From positions 25,971,956 through 26,035,955 of the forward strand of contig CM049312.1 in the NCBI GenBank assembly GCA_026874595.1: DNA of 64,000 bases, given 5' to 3'. The notes beneath the pieces were generated by a model. It saw only the letters and a list, made by a program, of their open reading frames with translations, did no database searches and was not told where the DNA came from. This document shows positions 24,195 through 37,500 of this stretch, in pieces; within the stretch, counting starts at the first letter, position 1, and every line of letters starts with the position of its first letter. Position numbers and translations under genes: made by a program. The stretch comes from Sipunculus nudus (lineage: Eukaryota > Annelida > Sipuncula > Golfingiida > Sipunculidae).

Positions 24195-26055
24195 AAAAAT
24201 AACAGAACTGGAAGGGTCAATACAAACGGATTCAGCGTTGCCTTGTTTACGTGGAAGGATAATGTTATACGTTTCATTGGGTTCAGTAGGGAATCTTGAT
24301 TTTTAGATTTCTAAAACTGAAAACAACACTGTCAGGTAGCGGAGGCATTGGGTTATTATTGTCGTGGGTTTGTTTTTCTGTTAGCAAATTTTACTAAAAA
24401 TTATGGAAATTAGAAAAAATTGACCATTAAGTATATGCATGTAATCTGGATCGCCGTAATTTGTTTTTGTTTAGAGGATTCTTTACCAATGCGACCTGCA
24501 ATGTCGTTACTCACTATAATTACGGGAAACTGTAAGTGTATATTTCAAAAGGAGATGAAAGTTTCTGCTACTTGCAACATTCGCAGGTATCAAGCTGGCT
24601 AGCTTCCTTTTATTTCAAAATAAGCTCACTTAAGAAAGCAGCTGACTGTTTCTTGGCGATTTAAATAATGCAGTTTTTTATATGATATAATCTTGAAATA
24701 TCATATGAAAAGAAATATATGTTTCATCAATACGAATACCATTAGATATAACACATATCCGGTTTTAATAATGGGTCTAGTACTAACTCCAAACAATTTT
24801 TGAATTAATGATACATGATGGGTTTATTTGGACAGGCATGCTTCAATAAAGCATTCTGACGTTTTTTCTGTGATCAGGTGAAAAGGTTTTATTTACGCCT
24901 TTTACCTGGGGAATAGACAACATTTTTTTGCTGATCAGTGGACGCGCATTTTATTTCCTCCGCCAGGGTGGTATGCGGCCATTCCCGATCTTGTGTTTGT
25001 GTGTGGGTATGTGTGTATGTGTTTGTTCAAAATTTAAACCAGGCAATCATGAGCGGGATGGGGCAAATGAAGAAACGATAAGATATGGTGTGGATCCCGA
25101 ATATGAGCCAGTAACGTCATCAATGGATAGCCACAAATCTGCAGTCACTTATGCACGAATAAACCTGAGAATATGGGTCGAAAAAGTAAATGGCGGAGGC
25201 TTGCATTCCTTAGAATACAGCTTTTAGTTTGATATATATTTTGATAAAAGCAAACAGGTAGATTATGTACCCGTTACATAATGATATGGACCACGAAGAA
25301 CATCTGAATAGAGATGATGAAGGTGAAAAAGTACACGAACTATCAAGGAAAATGACGGAGACAATGTGAATCGACTTGGCACGTGTCAACTCGGTGTCCA
25401 CAGGGACACGACCTGAATTTTAAATGAGACCTTAGTATTAGTATTCTTGTCCGAGAAGAAGTTTTATTTTACTTCTTTATATAAGCAAAATAAGCTGGCA
25501 ATTCTAATTATATAGATGCCGTCTCGCCGGCGCACCCTGTCAACGAATAGGGTCCCGTTGTGAATTAATAAGGTTTCATTTGATGGCAATGTCTGCGGGC
25601 CAGGAAACCCGGAGATCCTTACCCGGAGAAACTTACTATTTTGAAATTATGAAAAAAGGTTTGACATTTCGTCGGCCGGCTTTTTTTTCACCACTGGGTC
25701 TTGAGATATCAAAATCTATATGAAAGCTCTGGTAATACCTGACAGATAGCTGAACAGCTTAAAAATAGACTGTGTGGGATTTAAAATTCATGTGTATCCT
25801 CCATGAATGACAACCATAATCTACCTTTTTTTACTCTCATATCACGTAAAAGACAGCATAGATTCATATCTAACATATATGAAGCCGACAAATAGATACC
25901 ACATTTCTTAAGACTGAAATATATATATAGACGAATCCTGTATTGTCCACCCGAATAGATAAGCAGGCTTATAATAAGTATATAGTTTTTTTTTTATATC
26001 ACAATGAAGAATATTTTTATATCCGCACTTTAAGCTTATTTATTTTACGTGGATA
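24195..26055. other. Non-coding stretch
   Basis: AT-rich. Frames at 24928-25227 (plus) and 25210-25401 (minus) show no family resemblance. A GC-richer patch at 25515-25690 has CGCCGG words but no structure I can name. Confidence 0.45.
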
Positions 26056-26059
26056 TACA

Positions 26060-26260
26060 AAGAGTTATTATAACTTAAATTAAGCACAGTAGTGTCGGGA
26101 GTTGGGAGGAAACCGGAGAACCCGCAAAAAAACCGTCGGCCTTCTACGGGCCACTACAACATACTTTCATTGCCACGCTAGGGATTGAACCCGGGCCGCC
26201 AGCTGAGAGTATCGTGTTCTGTCGAGGTCCAGGCCCCTGTATGGCTGTGAAAGGTTCTTC
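26060..26260 (-). repeat. tRNA-derived SINE-like relic
   Basis: On the minus strand CTCAGCTGGCGG is followed shortly by a B-box, GGGTTCAATCCC, then further down by GCGGGTTCTCCGGTTTCCTC. The last is a block like those seen in the bodies of many animal SINEs. The A-to-B-box spacing is too short for an intact tRNA head, so the head is deleted or degenerate. A GGCCCCTG-ATGGCTGTG word at 26231-26248 recurs at 28147-28163, beyond the neighbouring element. Confidence 0.45.
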
Positions 26261-26353
26261 GGCTAAGATGCTAAGATGATGACAGGCTTCAACCGGGTCG
26301 TCAGCAGAGAAAGTCGTGCGCTGTACCCCTCGACTGTCCAGGTCCAGGCCAGA

Positions 26354-28139
26354 CAAGGGGCGAATACTTTGCAAATGTATTTGAATACGAATACGAATGC
26401 TCAATAATTCCATGAATTTGAGTACGAAAGTATTTGAATAAGAATGCGAATACTTTCAAAATATATTCATGAGTGCATTAATGAATACATTTTATAAAAT
26501 TAATTTAATAATCATTTATTTCTAATGAATTATTATAAAAAAATCTTTTTAAGATGATATTATGATAATTTCTTATTATAATTATATTTGGCATAATATT
26601 TGTAATAATTAATGAATATCTAAACTCTATTATCACTTTTCTTAATGCTCCTCTTAGGTAGGGATAATCTGTAATTAATGAAAAACAGATAACCCGTTTT
26701 AATTAAGCATGATAAATACTAAATTAGCATGACGTATAGTGAACTTTTTTTTCATATACTTCTTCTACAATGTATATAAAGTTAAGGGTTACACAAAGCA
26801 AAGTTTTATTCAAAGATACTCCAGGGCGAGTGTGGTATCAGCTTAAAAACATTTCACACTTCCACTGAAAGGAATAATTAATTGGCTGTTTACAATTTAC
26901 ACCAGTGTACATTTGCTAATTAACTGACACTGAGGGAGCCACAGGAACCAAAGAGACTGTTGATCTGGGGAAGGCTAATATCAGAACATGGCTGATGAGG
27001 TAAACAGAGATAGTTATCACGATAGCAAGACTAAGTTGGTCACTGTTTCATCTGAACAGTCTTCACTGTTGTCCGTTTTCCAGGACAGAGTGTCTGGTCA
27101 AAGTACACTATACCTATCACAAACCATGGTATATCTGGTTTAAGACACGGTGCCTTCTGCCAAAACACAAATTTAACATATCATATACAGCTCCTGATTC
27201 TACGAGCGCTATAAGCAATCATACAGGTTCCATAGAAAAGCTATTATACATAACAACAGAGGGCACATTTTAGCTGTTAGTTTATCCTTTATTTTATTTA
27301 ATATTAAACATATTTTTCACTAAAAAACCTGTATAGATTATGTATACAGTAATTGAAAATTAATTAATTACTTTTCAAAAATAATTAAGTTTGTTACAGG
27401 TGCCCCTTTTAATGTGTGCAGCGGTCTTACAGATGATTGTTTTATTGTGCACACGGATGTTCCATGAGTTGTGGGCATTTTGTTTGTGTGCCACGCGTAA
27501 CTCGTGTTGTAGCGGCCTCGCCTGGCCGGATGTTGCAGGCTCGGTTTAATCCGCATTGGTTGAACCCTAGATACACAGCGTTCTTTGTTCTGGTATGTTC
27601 TTTGAACATGTGTACTGTGTTGGATTCTTTAGATTGTTCGAGCAATGGAAAATTCTAGGCTTGGGGCGAGAAGTTATAAATAGGGGGCTGTGTTTTAGAG
27701 CCGAGAGAGAAGTGAGAGAATATTCAAGCGGACACAGAAGAGTGTAAGTCAGTTTGTGGGACCTATTCCGATAAGTGCAGCAATTATAGATTTTCTTCAG
27801 ATTTTCTATATGGAGTCATGGTACATGGCATATGACATGGCTCCAACAAGTTTCACTGATGTTTTATATACCACAGACATTATTCATCAATAAACGTTTG
27901 TCAGATTAATAAATGAAAGAGAGTATTGCTTATGGTCATAGATGTTTATTACGCTACCAAAATCAAATTAAAATTGGTAAATTTGCAAAATAAAGTTTTC
28001 TTTGTTTATTCACTGAATACGAATACATTTTCAATGTAATCGAATGTGAATACGAATACATTTGAAATTTTATGAAAGTAATTGAATTACAAATAAGAAT
28101 TTGTGTATTTGAATACATTCCAATACGAATACCCCCAAG
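26354..28139. mobile_element. TIR element built of GAATAC words, carrying a nested solo LTR
   Basis: The left end reads CAAGGGGCGAATACTTTG and continues with ATGTATTTGAATAC. The reverse-complemented right end reads ACTTGGGGGTATTCGTATTG and continues with ATGTATTCAAATAC. Subterminal regions on both sides (26360-26450 and 28015-28135) are dense in GAATACGAATAC-type words. This looks like a non-autonomous DNA transposon of about 1.3 kb before the LTR inserted. No transposase motif is seen and no clear target duplication was found. Confidence 0.45.
27392..27848 (+). mobile_element. Solo LTR with 4-bp target-site duplication
   Basis: The segment starts TGTTACAGGTG and ends CTCCAACA, giving the inverted TGTT...AACA termini of an LTR. 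It is flanked by the direct 4-bp duplication AGTT (27388-27391 and 27849-27852), as made by Gypsy-type and related integrases. At 457 bp it has a TATAAATA box at 27675-27682 followed by a G-rich and GAGAGA leader. No gag, pol or second LTR lies nearby, so it is most likely a solo LTR left by recombination. A partial relative is at 56114-56420. Family is inferred as Gypsy-like from the 4-bp duplication only. Confidence 0.7.
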
Positions 28140-28140
28140 T

Positions 28141-28750
28141 CTTAATGGCCCCTGAATGGCTGTGGACAGATCTCCAGCTAAGCTGAGGGCAGCCTTCATG
28201 ACCATAGGCAAACAGATATGATTCTTGTATATGAAGATGATGCAGGCTTCAGGACCAAAATTGATTTATATATGACGATGATGGTCAGAATTATAACCAA
28301 ATAGGACAACGGCAAAGCCTCCAGGGCCATAATATGTTTCACTAAGTTGCCACATTTATTCTGCATTGTTAATATAACACGAATTCAATACGTCTTGGTG
28401 AAAGTGCTGTACCATGTGGGCGTATTTATAAATAATTGATGTTAAGTAAGTTTGAAATCATTTGGTTTGTACAACAGTTCTGTGAGTGAGCATTTGCTTC
28501 AAGAATCGAGATCTGTATGTTAAGAGTGCAAGCATCTTTTAGACTGCTCCAATGAAACAGTATGGTTGTACAAACAGGATAAAACAAAATAACTGAACAT
28601 TAATATTATATATATATTCTATATAAATAGTGAAACAGTATCGGGATCGTGCACAAGTGGTCGTTATTTTGAGGTGGTTGCTAAATTTATATTGTCGATA
28701 AAAGCGAGGTTTTACTCTATATACCTACATAAAATTAATTATTGATATAA
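28141..28750. other. Non-coding stretch between nested repeats and minisatellite
   Basis: The first 110 bases include a GGCCCCTGAATGGCTGTGGAC block similar to 26231-26260, suggesting the TIR element lies between or within related repeats. The rest is AT-rich. Confidence 0.45.
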
Positions 28751-28753
28751 ATT

Positions 28754-29092
28754 TATAGAAGCCGTGCCTTTGTATTATAGAAGCCGTACCTCTGTCTTAT
28801 AGAAGCCGCGCCTCTTTATTATAGAAGCCGTGTCTCTGTATTATAGCAGCTGTGCTTCTGTATTATAGAAGCCGTGCCTCTGTATTATAGAAGCCGTGCC
28901 TCTGTATTATAGAAGCCGTGAATCATTATTTTAGAAGCCGTGCCTCTGTATTATAGAAGCCTTGCCTCTGTATTTCAATAGTCTTGCCTCTGTATTACAG
29001 AAGGCATGCCTCTGTATTATAGAAGCCGTGCCTCTGTATTATAGAAGCCGTGCCTCTGCATTATAGAAGGCCTCTACTGTATTATAGAAGCC
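28754..29092. repeat. 22-bp minisatellite (about 15 copies)
   Basis: Tandem units of the form TAGAAGCCGTGCCTCTGTAT-TA, period 22. Several units are near-identical, and some carry substitutions (GCAGCTGTGCTT, GTCTTGCC, GAAGGCATGCC). The period is not a multiple of three and the array has no coding role. Confidence 0.93.
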
Positions 29093-29094
29093 CT

Positions 29095-29805
29095 GTCACC
29101 TCAGGAGAGGTGAATATAAAGAAATACCTTATTGGACAAATAACATAAATCCATACATAAAGTGTTCACATAGTCAAAATAACAAAATGAACTCATTTAC
29201 ATCGTTTACCGCAACAGCCCACATAGGTTATATGCGGGAGGGTGCTAGCTTTGCTTCAATAAGCAGTAAATGTCCAATATCCCCGCGCAGGTTGGCCGGC
29301 TGACACACTTAATCTTTGGCGCTATGTTTTCCCTGCCGGCGCAGCCTTATCTGACAAACATTCCATTTTGATTAAACATCCTATCACGAATCAATCGCCA
29401 GAGAGCAAGTACTTCCATATCAGGTTGTGACAATCGACCCCAGCAATGACGTAAAACGAGACCTTGCTTTTGACTGTTTGCTCAGACCCATGTCAGGACG
29501 GACCTTTTTTCGATCACTGTCTGATAATCGTGGTGTTTGGGACCATTTAAGGAAACGTGTAAATCAACAGAGCCCGACCTTTCAGACTCTAGCGAGCTTC
29601 TCCTGGTGTTTCAAGCCCCCGGGTCGTATTGTAATAACATCAGTCACGTGCATAAATACACACATTTCACACAAATTTAAGTAAACAATTCACACTCACA
29701 AGCTTTTCTATATAATCCTGTTCCGTATGCCCAACTGCTTATATAAGATAAGCAAGATGGCGTATCTCATTTAAAATCGCAATTCCTTTTATCCAAACTG
29801 CAATG
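29095..29805. other. Non-coding stretch
   Basis: GC-balanced at 29200-29640, including an 85-codon plus-strand frame at 29427-29684 with no family I recognise. I do not support it as a gene. Confidence 0.4.
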
Positions 29806-29808
29806 TTT

Positions 29809-29880
29809 CCCCTCTCTCTCTCTCTTTCTTTCTCTCTCTCTTTCTCCCTCTCTCTGTCTCTCTCTCTCTCTCTCTCTCAT
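29809..29880. repeat. CT-rich microsatellite
   Basis: About 70 bases of CT dinucleotides with occasional TTT, CCC or G interruptions. A similar short CT tract is at 30944-30959. Confidence 0.95.
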
Positions 29881-32235
29881 ATACATATACAAGCATACAC
29901 ACATATAAGTGTTAATTTATTCTTTTAAAAAGGGAGGTATATACACAAAAGCACACATTACAGAAGCGCGTGAAAATACACATATACGACAAGGGACTCA
30001 TACAAGGTCACAGAGTAAGTCGCCTCTCCCTCACTCTCACTCTCTCTAAAACACACACACACCTACACAAAAAAAAATTCAAATGAAAATGTGAATTTCT
30101 TGTATACATATAACATTAGAAACTGCTATTTACCGGATACAAAATGATATACACTTGATAAATGAATTAAACACAACTCGCTTTGGACTGGGTTTAGATT
30201 TGGGAAGGACATTTACAAATACAAGGTTATTAATACAACCATGTGTTCGTCCACCATACGTAATATGTAGTAAAGTGGGCCTAGAATCTCGACGAGCTAA
30301 CCTGGTTATAGGTTCCAAAACAGCTGTGGCAAATGTCTGCAGGAAAGTATTGAATAATTCAAAGTTTAAAACTATGTATATTTAGGCCACGGTGTTACCA
30401 TACAAGCACTTCAAAGTATACACTGACCTTCCGCACAGGTGCTATGCAGCTGCGAGGTCCATTTATGTATTTTTTATTTCAGAGATGGGACACAATGCGC
30501 AGTAATACATGAAAAGCAGACGAGTCATGTGCATTTTACTGTGTTCAATTTTATTTCCGTTAGAAAACATTTCTTCAAGCTGATCGATTGTATTTATTGA
30601 TAAAAGTTATTTGTAATAGGTTGATTATGAAAGATATGAAAAACTTCATCTTTTAGGCGTAAGCTTTTAAGTTCTTTCATGTTTAATCCAATCAACATAT
30701 GTTAGCTAAAACATGTAATAATAATACATTTACCGGTTTCCCGGAAGCCTTTTTTAATTATTCTTGTTTTTTTTTTGTTACTATTGAAATAATGGCACGC
30801 AGGTGTTAAGATGAATAATATAATTATGATAAGTTTACCTAAATTAAAAAAAATGAGGCCATGTGCCCGTGTCACTCGATACTTTAGACTTTCAGGTAAC
30901 ACTTTATTTGATATATCAGATATTTTGAGCCCCTGCCTGTCCCCTCTCTCTCTCTCTCTTGTTCTACCCCCCCCCCCCCCCCCACCCCTAAAACACACAA
31001 ACACTTAATGCATATGCCAATAACTACATATTTTTAATCATTTATAAAGTATACACTCTATATATAACTAATATGTCATGTGCAGCCACCAGTTCACATA
31101 TTAGCGACTTGTAGATTAGCGAATGTTGAGAACTTTAGAGCTGGTATAAAGACGAATCCTCTCAGACTCCTAAAGCTGAAATAAAAAATATTGTCCAAGT
31201 ATGAGCATTAACCCGGATGATATTCCCATATCATCAGCAAATGAATTATACTAATAAATATAATGCATCACTGTTACAACACATGCCCTTGTTCGTCCCC
31301 TGGGCTGCTTGTATTTCTTTAATTGTTCGTGTATAAAGAATGTAAAATGTAGATCAATCAGCAGTTACATCAATACCATTTTGTATATTAGTTCATATAT
31401 GTGTGCCAGAAATTCAGAAGCGTGCAGTGGGGGAATTTTCTTGTAAAATTATTTTGATTGCAAATAATTGCACACAAATTTCCTATTTGCTACCTTCCTT
31501 GCCATAAACCTGAGTGCTGAAGTTAGCAGACAATACATATGGAATGTTTCCAGGCGATAAATTGCGATTATTGTAAACTAACTTCTCCCAAGCAGTTAGA
31601 TATTATATATGTCTATCTCAACTCTATTATGATTATGATTACTATGACCTCTTTAGTAGAAATCTTAGAAATATTGCTTATAGTTTGGCCTAAAATAAAT
31701 AAAATAGAATATCAGGACAGATTCTTTTGCTGAAAAAAGTCACATTTTTAAAGTGAAGTTTCTTTTTAATCGCCTCGGTTGTAAAAAGAGGAAATACTGT
31801 AATACAGGTGAAATCGAAGATAACACCATGAACGCGGCACACTCTTTTCCTAAACGTGTGTCATGGGAAGTCCTATGTTGTCGACGTTCAGATTGTCAGA
31901 CACCACAATTTAATGCTATATCACATTAATGATGAAAAACGGTCCAAAACAGAATAATATTTCATTACTTAGTGTTGAACCCACCATAACAATGTGTAGG
32001 TTCTTTATACGTTTATGTAGAAGTGATAAAACAGCCCACATCCCTCCAATCACGGATCCAGATTATCATTAACATAAATGTTTGATTAGGTCTCCATGCA
32101 AAAGTACATGTAGCCAGCTAGCAGTGATTATGATTAATGTAATACCATCTGCGGTTATTGTTTATCGGGTAGAGTTACAGGTCTTTAGACTGATAAACAA
32201 GTTACTGTGTTTATTGATAATGGCGGGATCGATTG
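29881..32235. other. AT-rich non-coding stretch with a C17 run
   Basis: Contains a 17-base C run at 30967-30983 directly after a CT tract. Small open frames on both strands (30130-30385, 30702-31008) are low-complexity or random. No gene or RNA recognised. Confidence 0.5.
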
Positions 32236-32237
32236 AA

Positions 32238-32250
32238 CGCCATCTGGTGC
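32238..32250 (-). promoter_or_regulatory. CTCF-like motif
   Basis: On the minus strand GCACCAGATGGCG matches the core of the bilaterian CTCF motif (CCASYAGRKGGC) at all but the first position. It sits in a GC-balanced non-coding segment (32190-32270). A single word match is weak evidence. Confidence 0.25.
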
Positions 32251-32254
32251 AGGG

Positions 32255-34200
32255 CCTGCATTATTAACAATTAAGTGGATGTTTTGTTTTAACGTGTATG
32301 AATTATTAACTGTCCACTCCCACTTACTATAGTTGATACGTGAGGGGGAAAAAGTCTATTTAAAATTATAATAACAGAATCCAAGAAAGTACCTCTTCAT
32401 TTTAAGAGAACTAATATTATATTATATATGCGATATTATATATTACTTTGCTAAACCAATTATGAAATTAAATACATTGCCTTTATATATGATCATTATA
32501 TAATTTGTCATATCATACGTACAATAATGATTAGTATACAATTTGGTATAATAATGAATGAAAGGCGGTCAGTATATACTTTACTGGATGGGCACTATCC
32601 TGTTCCGATTGTTACCGTCTGATACACGGTACCTGGTATATAATGCTTACAATAATTGCCACCAGTAATTAGTTCTGAGTGTTTTTGACAGTAATACATG
32701 CATTAATAAAATTTTATAGCGATAAACAAGCTGTCTATATACTTTTTCTTATACACTCTGCTGTAGAATGTATGTATTTCTGCTATCATTATATGCACAT
32801 ATATGTTATCCTGTGTGTTCGCTTCCTCGAACAGTGTATATCAACTATATAGCATGGTGATTTTAATCATGGAACGGTGAAACCAGCAGTTTCACCATGA
32901 GCTATGGAGGTTACCATTATAGCTAAATTGACAAACGCGACGGCGTTGACGGACTGTGTGAAGGGTCCACAAAACCTTACGGCTGACGCCGGGACAATGA
33001 GGTTAATTAATTGAAACCCACACGAATGCTCTCCTGTCGATAGCCTGTCTAAAGTTCCTGCTGAAAAAGGAAAACCCAGAAAACTGGGTCACGTGCAGAC
33101 ATAACTAATAACAGATCATTAAATGAAACTGCCGGGACAAAAGTGAGGTCCTATTAAAAAAATATAAATCAGAGAAAAATTGATCCAAAGACGTTTTCTT
33201 TAACGTAATCAGTGCTATTACTCATGAAGTACTTGTGCGTATAATAACATCTGGCCAACTAAAGTCTTCCAACTAAGCGCAAAATCTAATATTCATATGA
33301 CTGGCGATAAGAATATTTGTAATAAGCTGAGGTGCACCTGGCCTGTATCAAGCAATATCCCACACTTTATGTCAATGACCAAAATCTTTTATTTTTTTTA
33401 TTTTGCCTGTGTGTTCACAAGTTATCTAATTCTCACTGAATATTCAAGAAATTAAAGTTGATCAGAGCCACTATGTGTATAAATTTCAAAATAACTACGA
33501 CTTCTTGTAACTGTCATACGATCTCCACCAGTATGGATCTTTATCCATGGCTAATAGTTTGGATAGATCTAAAGTTCGGTAAAACCGAACTGAAATGTGT
33601 TCCTTTCTTCTTGAGTTTTCATTCATGAGCTGAAAATGCTTACGTCACATTTCCATGATTTGCATATTATTATAAAATTATGAAAGATATCGCTACCGAA
33701 TTTGCCACTTGAACAACATAGGTTAAGGTCACTTAAACTGGGTCAAATTAAATTGGCCATAGTACGGTATATTTCGAGCACGTATCAATGAAATCGGATG
33801 AAATAATAAGAAAAAAAAATTAATAATAATAATAATGCCAAAAACAAATATCTGCACCAATGGAATGGTGGAGATAATTAGATAAGGCGTAGGGGCTGAG
33901 GGCTGAATCCTGGAAGAATTGACATAAACTCAGCGTTGAACAGTGTCCGTATGTGAACTCACTCTTGTCTGTTTGTGCATATCTTTCTGATCAAAGAAAT
34001 ACCCCGGGATGCGGAAGTCTGATGGAAACATTTAGAAGCAATACTCATATAATCACTGGATAAGGAAGGCACACTTCAATGTAGGCATTAATCTGATAAC
34101 GTACTGGGGTTGACGATATTAGGTTACTATAGTGTACCAGCAAGTGGGAACATATTCGAGTAATCACTTTGATTACCTGATGGGCAGCCGTAGGAAAGAG
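32255..34200. other. Non-coding stretch with a small hairpin
   Basis: AT-rich. AGTTCGGT (33573-33580) and ACCGAACT (33584-33591) form a perfect 8-bp stem with a 3-base loop; it is too isolated to assign a role. No gene found. Confidence 0.5.
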
Positions 34201-34204
34201 ACCG

Positions 34205-34534
34205 GTCGCCGACATGGCTGCACCGCCATAAAGTGTATTACACAACCTTTGGTTTCATTCTTTTTGTTCTATGGTATTATACGGATATTGACTTGTTAGG
34301 CTTATGTGAGTTTTTAAATCTTATTTTGCATATTGGATTTCACAAATATCCTTTTTGGGGGAAAAAAAAGATGTCGCCGACATGGCTGCACCGCCATAAA
34401 GTGTATTACACAACCTTTGGTGTCATTCTTTTTGTTCTATGGTATTATACGGATATTGACTTGCTAGGCTTATGTGAGTTTTAAATCTTATTTTGCATAT
34501 TGGATTTCACAAATATCTTTTTTGGGAAAAAAAA
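34205..34534 (+). repeat. Recent 168-bp tandem duplication
   Basis: The segment beginning GTCGCCGACATGGCTGCACC at 34205 is repeated beginning at 34373, period 168, with only a few differences (for example GGTTTCATTC versus GGTGTCATTC). Both copies end in a T-rich ATATC-TTTTTGGG stretch followed by an A run. The high identity implies a recent event. The open frame through the two copies (34233-34484) is a product of the duplication. Confidence 0.92.
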
Positions 34535-34539
34535 TTTGC

Positions 34540-37500
34540 TCACGTAAACCTAAGTAATTTGTGCTAACATTATTCACAGTCCGATGTTTATTTGATGCAC
34601 TGGCGCTTGCAAGAGACTCTTATACAGTTTAATAAAACTACATTCTTGATGTTTCAGAAAGTCTCTATGAATCATTATTGGCTGATATCCAGTCGATTCA
34701 TGCAAATGATAGGAATGGAGCAATATAGTCAACTGGGTAAAATGTTATATTTTTAAACTGCACTATTCTTTTGATCTTTGGCATTGAAATAATTAGGGTA
34801 TAAAAATATTAGAAAAAAGTGACATGCAGTTCACAAACTACATGAACGGAATAAATCAAACCTTTGGAAACAAAAAGTGATATTTAGATCTTAAGCCACA
34901 GGGAGACCTTGATAATGTTATGGGATGTTAAATGTCTATTTTGTGGAATCGTGAGGGAATGGACAGCGCTCCAGATGCAGTTTCAACAATGTTTGAAGTT
35001 CACGAGAACATTCCTTTACAAACGACATCAATGGCGTGTGTCTATCACTGGTCTAACAAACACGCAGGTTGATGACTTAGGGGCGTCAGTAATTCTCGCG
35101 AGATTTGACGAGTGTTTGTGACAGTTGTCCGCCATGCCATGGCGTGAGACCTGGTAGTCGGCACGGCGCCAGTTTGCGGCGCTGATATTCGTGTTCCGGG
35201 TCCTCCGAGACACGCATACTAATCGAGTGAATTGTCAATGTTACCCGCCGTTTCGTACGGGAAACCTCGTCTGGGACCCTTGGCCCTAACGTCAGACCTG
35301 TTAAGGCTTTAGACGCTATGATCGTGTACATGCAAAATTTTATTAAACATATTGAGAGAGTGAAGTTCGACCGATCAGTTGGTGGTAATACATCTGTAGG
35401 TAAAAGTGAATAATAAAAGAAACATCTTGTAATTATTGAGTATTGTTCAGAAAATGAATATCATATGTATGGCTTAGATACTAGAGTTATTATACTGCCC
35501 CATACTAAGTTGAAAGGGAATGATACCGTCCTGTCCTTTAAGACCTAAACATTCTAGAAATGTGTATTCGAAAGGAAATTCAGCAAAGGGGGGTTACGAA
35601 AAACGTAGATGTGCAAACCATGATTCGACTGCTTTTTGCTTATCTCTCGGTTACAGGTTTACATAATACATATATATTTTCATGTGTGAATGCGTGCGCT
35701 ATCTATTGTTGTATGATGACAGTCTCTATTTTGTTCATTTCGTCTCATTTGAAATGCGACGACTGTGAGAGTTGAATATTGCATTGGTGTCAAATCTCTA
35801 TCAGCTCCATCAAACCTCTACCAACTCCTTTTGGAAAAGGACGTATGACGCATACAAGAGGGGTGAAGTAATAATGCCCACCGAACACAATGTAGGTCTT
35901 CCTATCTTTGGCAACTCGGAAAATCATTTGAATAAGGAAGGAAAGGACAGTTTTACCATCAGCCGTTTGTATCTAAATTGAGTGTAGGGAAATATTTACT
36001 GAAACACAATGGGTGGGTACCGATGAATTATTTAACACGTGGGTGTTATAATGGTGTTTTCATCATGAAATCCAGTTAAGATTTATATCATCATGATTTT
36101 TTTTAACTTTTCATGAAAAAAAAAAGTAATCACTAGTCGAACAATGGCCATCCTTTGGTGAATGTCAACATGAGGACCCTGCATTAAGATATTAAATATT
36201 TATGAATCCCACGTGCTTCTGGCGGGCACAGAGGCCGATTATCCCATTAAAGTACATCACATTTGCCGCCTACTAAAGAGAGAGAATTATTCCAATTGAC
36301 AGAGTAAGTCCCGTTGAGTCCAGACTACTTCCAAAGTGAAACATTACTAAAGGGGATCATGCTCTAAAATCCTTCTGATTTCCTTTGTACATTTTCAATG
36401 GATGCATGCCCAGACTCTTGGAAATTACATTTCTTCACAGTTTAATATTTTATTTTAAGGAGAACACTTAATTACAATTTATGTACATTTAAATATATCA
36501 AACTAAATGGATGGATACTCTTAGCCGGGATTAGGTATGAAGGGGGAATGCAATATTTACATCATATATCAAAATTAAGTTTTTCTTATTGATCTGTAAA
36601 GGATATGTGCTCTGTTTTACTGATCTATTAATAATTCGTTAGTGTTCTATAAACCACCTCAGATATATGTGACCTTTTCCTTGTAATACAATACATCCTG
36701 GGGAATGAGTGGAGAAACCAAAGGTTTGATTTGAGGTACTCCAAGCCCGCAAACTTGTTCCCTTGTGGACCCGCCACAATGGTACAAGCGTCAAGTACAA
36801 TTACCGAACCAGCTCAAAACAGTGAAAACACTGCCGTTATATGTGATTTAGACAGTACCAGGCATCCTTCTTTTGCAGGATGTTGGCGATCTCTCCTACC
36901 CTGAGCTGTTTATGTTTAAACCCGGTATGGTCTGAAAGATGGTCCGTATTCAAGGCACGGGGCGGTCCGGTGGCCCTGGTGATGTACTGCGATATGCGAT
37001 AGCCCCCGGGCTGGTAATTTATACCATTGTCACGTAACCATGGCAATATTTATTCTTCCCGTGAGAATGGCTCTTCCACCAACATTTTGTGCAGAATTCC
37101 CGATGGCGGCACAAGATATACATCACTAGCGCCTCCTTACGGCAGTACAGCCTCCTGTTTTTGTTCTCGTCTATTGCGAGTCAGTCTCGTAAATATTCGT
37201 GTCACCTTGGCGCTACAACTGAACAAAAAAGTACCATGTGTTAATAGCAAAAGCGCAAGTTCCCGCGCATGCCGTCATGTAAGGATCTACGGTTACACTT
37301 TAAATTACATGCTAAGCTACTGCAGTGTCTACGTGTGAGGTTTTCTGTTATGATGTGAAAAAAATTAGGGGTTTCCATGGTTATGACTCTTTGTAGCAGG
37401 ATTATGATTTGTGATATACTAGTATATTGACTTTGCCATATGTAAGGATTTATGCGTAACCTCTGAAAGATATACTGATGTTCTGCGCTTTGTCTTTTCT

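Noticed and set aside
34960-35331. Protein-coding exon in a CpG-bearing patch
   Set aside because: Frames on both strands overlap and neither resembles a protein family or has convincing splice sites.
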